From the NCBI GenBank assembly GCA_016208495.1, contig JACQXX010000127.1:1-64000 (forward strand): DNA of 64,000 bases. Direction: 5' to 3'. Within the stretch, counting starts at the first letter, position 1. Each line of letters opens with the position of its first letter. The notes under the pieces are model-generated. The model was not told where the DNA came from and did not search any database. It saw only the letters and a program-made list of their open reading frames with translations. Both the position numbers and the translations under genes were made by a program. Source of the stretch: Acidobacteriota bacterium. GTDB lineage: Bacteria > Acidobacteriota > Blastocatellia > Chloracidobacteriales > Chloracidobacteriaceae. This document shows positions 62,382 through 64,000 of this stretch, one piece after another.

Positions 62382-62789
62382 ATGGGAAAAATGGATGACG
62401 CATGCCGCGATGTGGTAACAAAAGTTGATGGGGCAGTGGCCTGTGGTGTGGTTGACCTTGAAACCGGAATGTTACTTGGGATTTACAACATTGCCCAGTA
62501 TACACAAACCCTCAATGAGATTGTGGCTGCGGCAACAATGGATTTGTTTCGAGGGGCAAACATCGGTCGGGTTGAGCAGCTTGTTCGAGCGCACCGTGGC
62601 CAGCCAGAGAATGGGGAACACTATTTTCAGGAAATTCACGTTACCTCCAACCACAACTATCACTTTGCCAAAACGTTAAAAGGTGGCCGGGCGGTGGTTA
62701 TGTTGGTTACAAAGAAAACAACCAACATTGGAATGGGTTGGGCTATGCTCAAATCAGTATTACCTACCCTTGAGGTTTTGGTACCATAA
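62382..62789 (+). CDS. Roadblock/LC7-like small protein
   Basis: 135 residues with the alpha/beta pattern of the roadblock/longin fold: an initial helix (DDACRDVVTKVDGAVACGVV), a GMLLGIY strand, a long helix and C-terminal strands VVMLVTKKT. Such proteins partner small GTPases or signalling kinases. CAGAGGAGAAAAG precedes the ATG. The neighbour downstream is a kinase-like protein. Family call is by pattern only. Confidence 0.6.
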   Translation: MGKMDDACRDVVTKVDGAVACGVVDLETGMLLGIYNIAQYTQTLNEIVAAATMDLFRGANIGRVEQLVRAHRGQPENGEHYFQEIHVTSNHNYHFAKTLKGGRAVVMLVTKKTTNIGMGWAMLKSVLPTLEVLVP

Positions 62790-62842
62790 ATTGGAATTGA
62801 TTCAGGTTCTTTTTAGGGAGTCGGATGGAAATATCATACCAC

Positions 62843-62955
62843 CAGGGTTCAGGGTTCAGGGTTCAGGGCCAGATACTCCACGTTGCGTGGTACCCGCCAG
62901 TTCCCCAGTCTTCATCTTGAGTGGGATCAGTCAACTCATCGCCGAAACCCTGAAT
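62843..62955. repeat. Heptamer element (copy M, degenerate)
   Basis: AGGGTTCAGGGTTCAGGGTT at 62843-62868 and a weak inverted arm GAAACCCTGAAT at 62944-62955, in the spacer between the roadblock-like and kinase-like genes. Confidence 0.6.
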
Positions 62956-63106
62956 ACCTCAACTTGCTTTAGATGAAGTGGCAACTCCGGCTGGTTTCAT
63001 TTTGTTCCGTACCTTCAATCAGTCTGACTTTAGAAAACCTCCCACATTTTATGGATTGCTAAGAATACACTCACTATCTTCATTTTATTGAGATTGTTAG
63101 GTAATT

Positions 63107-63931
63107 ATGTCTGACTCCTCAACTCTTCCTGTTTTGCCAACTCCAACTGTTCCCTCAGGCTATATTTGGCCTGCTGCAATTGGTCGAGGTGTGATTCGCC
63201 AAATTGAGTTTGACCGGGTAATTTCACGAGTTGATTTAATTGGCCAGCAAGGATTGTCTGACGGAAGTGGCAAATCAGACACGGTGATTATTCAGGCCGG
63301 AGATTGGTGTCTCAAAACTGCAGGTCGAAAACATTTTCATGACCTGGATGATGGTCGAACTTTCTTGGTGGAGGCAGCCCGGCGGAAATTGCAACTTGGG
63401 TCTCTGCTGGCGCCAAACACCGTTTTGGTTCTTCAGCCCGATGATTTGGGGGGAGGCTGGGTGTGGACCATCTCGCCCTGGATGAAAACCTTACGAACAA
63501 TGATGAATCAGGCAATCACCACGGCCAATGAAAGTGTTTTGGGCCAGGCGCTTGAAATATTTGCCAGAGCAGCAGTTCGGGCCTTAGTCTTGGCTTCTCG
63601 ACAAAACCTGGTACTCGATGTACACCCAAGTAACTTTGCTCTCAATGATGATCAGATTTCATTTGTCTATATTGATGATGATATTGGCCATGGGTCTTTA
63701 ATTCCCGCGATCAGTTTTTGTTTTCTCCGGCGATTTGATGAATATGCCGAGTTTGGGCAGGCGCTGGCGGCATATCTGGAAGCAATTGAAGTGGCAATGG
63801 AGATGCGCCTTGAGTTTTCTGATGTCAAAACCTTGAACTTGATTCAGGATTTTGAGCATTGTCAGGTTCGCACCAAGGTAGCCGAACAGGCCCAAACCCG
63901 AATCATACAAATTTTGCGACAACGGCGGTGA
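63107..63931 (+). CDS. Kinase-fold protein of unknown specificity
   Basis: 274 residues. The segment LDVHPSNFAL (Asp171, His173, Asn176) followed by VYIDDD (190-192) resembles the catalytic loop and metal-binding motif of aminoglycoside-phosphotransferase or lipopolysaccharide-kinase-like folds. The N-terminal lobe is divergent and the ATP-binding lysine is not certain (possibly in DWCLKTAGRKHF). No signal peptide or membrane helix. It follows the roadblock-like gene. A degenerate or novel kinase is equally possible. Confidence 0.5.
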   Translation: MSDSSTLPVLPTPTVPSGYIWPAAIGRGVIRQIEFDRVISRVDLIGQQGLSDGSGKSDTVIIQAGDWCLKTAGRKHFHDLDDGRTFLVEAARRKLQLGSLLAPNTVLVLQPDDLGGGWVWTISPWMKTLRTMMNQAITTANESVLGQALEIFARAAVRALVLASRQNLVLDVHPSNFALNDDQISFVYIDDDIGHGSLIPAISFCFLRRFDEYAEFGQALAAYLEAIEVAMEMRLEFSDVKTLNLIQDFEHCQVRTKVAEQAQTRIIQILRQRR

Positions 63932-63948
63932 TCTGTTGATCTGATACT

Positions 63949-64000
63949 ATGCGACTGGCTGTTCTCTCAGATATTCATTCAAACATTGCCGCACTCGAAG
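63949..64000 (+). CDS. Metallophosphoesterase, N-terminus only (cut by window end)
   Basis: The last 52 bases encode MRLAVLSDIHSNIAALE, the first metal-binding motif (DxH, here SDIHSN) of calcineurin-like phosphoesterases of the YfcE/ApaH/MPP type. The start is 15 bases after the stop of the kinase-like gene, so the two are probably cotranscribed. The rest lies outside the window. Confidence 0.8.
   Translation, partial: MRLAVLSDIHSNIAALE

Noticed and set aside
1-64000. tRNA, rRNA or riboswitch genes
   Set aside because: No cloverleaf with a matching T-arm, no rRNA segment and no recognisable riboswitch core was found by eye; a covariance-model search would be decisive.

Overview
The window looks like a piece of a Gram-negative chromosome, most likely an Acidobacteriota member (inference). 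It has a large TonB-receptor-like protein with a carboxypeptidase-regulatory N-domain, paired FtsX/MacB-type permeases, a DUF3160 protein, a transmembrane Ser/Thr kinase with a long helical repeat region, and a six-PAS hybrid histidine kinase. No rRNA, tRNA or CRISPR array was found, and no complete transposase gene.

Layout. 0.5-6.9 kb (minus strand): a nitrate-to-ammonium module made of the NrfH/NrfA nitrite reductase, a cytochrome b-like membrane subunit, an assimilatory-type molybdopterin oxidoreductase and a four-cluster ferredoxin. 7.4-15.8 kb: an FG-GAP protein, a DinB/YfiT protein, an S9 peptidase and two ABC permeases. 16-26.3 kb: a DUF3160 protein, a hybrid histidine kinase coupled to a TgpA-like transglutaminase, and an exported unknown. 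26.5-30.2 kb: two neighbouring AAA/STAND-type ATPases. 30.6-40.6 kb: a TonB-receptor-like protein, a type III polyketide synthase/methyltransferase operon and a Ser/Thr kinase. 40.8-47.9 kb: an efflux operon (adaptor plus an RND pump fused to a TolC-like channel) with a TetR regulator and clear operators. 48.1-53.0 kb: a group of O2-activating iron enzymes (Rieske oxygenase, ferredoxin, two diiron-type proteins, acyl desaturase). 53.1-56.1 kb: a sulfur-carrier cysteine pathway (ubiquitin-like/E1/rhodanese fusion, JAMM peptidase, CysM). 56.4-64 kb: a cupin regulator, a zinc-ribbon membrane protein, a pilin-like protein, a 22-bp tandem repeat upstream of a compact DnaG-like primase, a roadblock-like protein, a kinase-like protein and the start of a metallophosphoesterase.

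The most unusual property is the spacer DNA. Nearly every intergenic gap holds repeat-derived sequence: palindromes whose arms are tandem heptamers (GGGTTCA/GGGTTCG), other hairpins armed with short tandem repeats, and several MITE-like elements with good terminal inverted repeats. Two of these have apparent 5-bp target duplications and one sits precisely inside another repeat. The elements often touch stop codons and sometimes supply protein termini. Positions, motifs and repeat matches were read by eye; family names rest on motif recognition without database searches.
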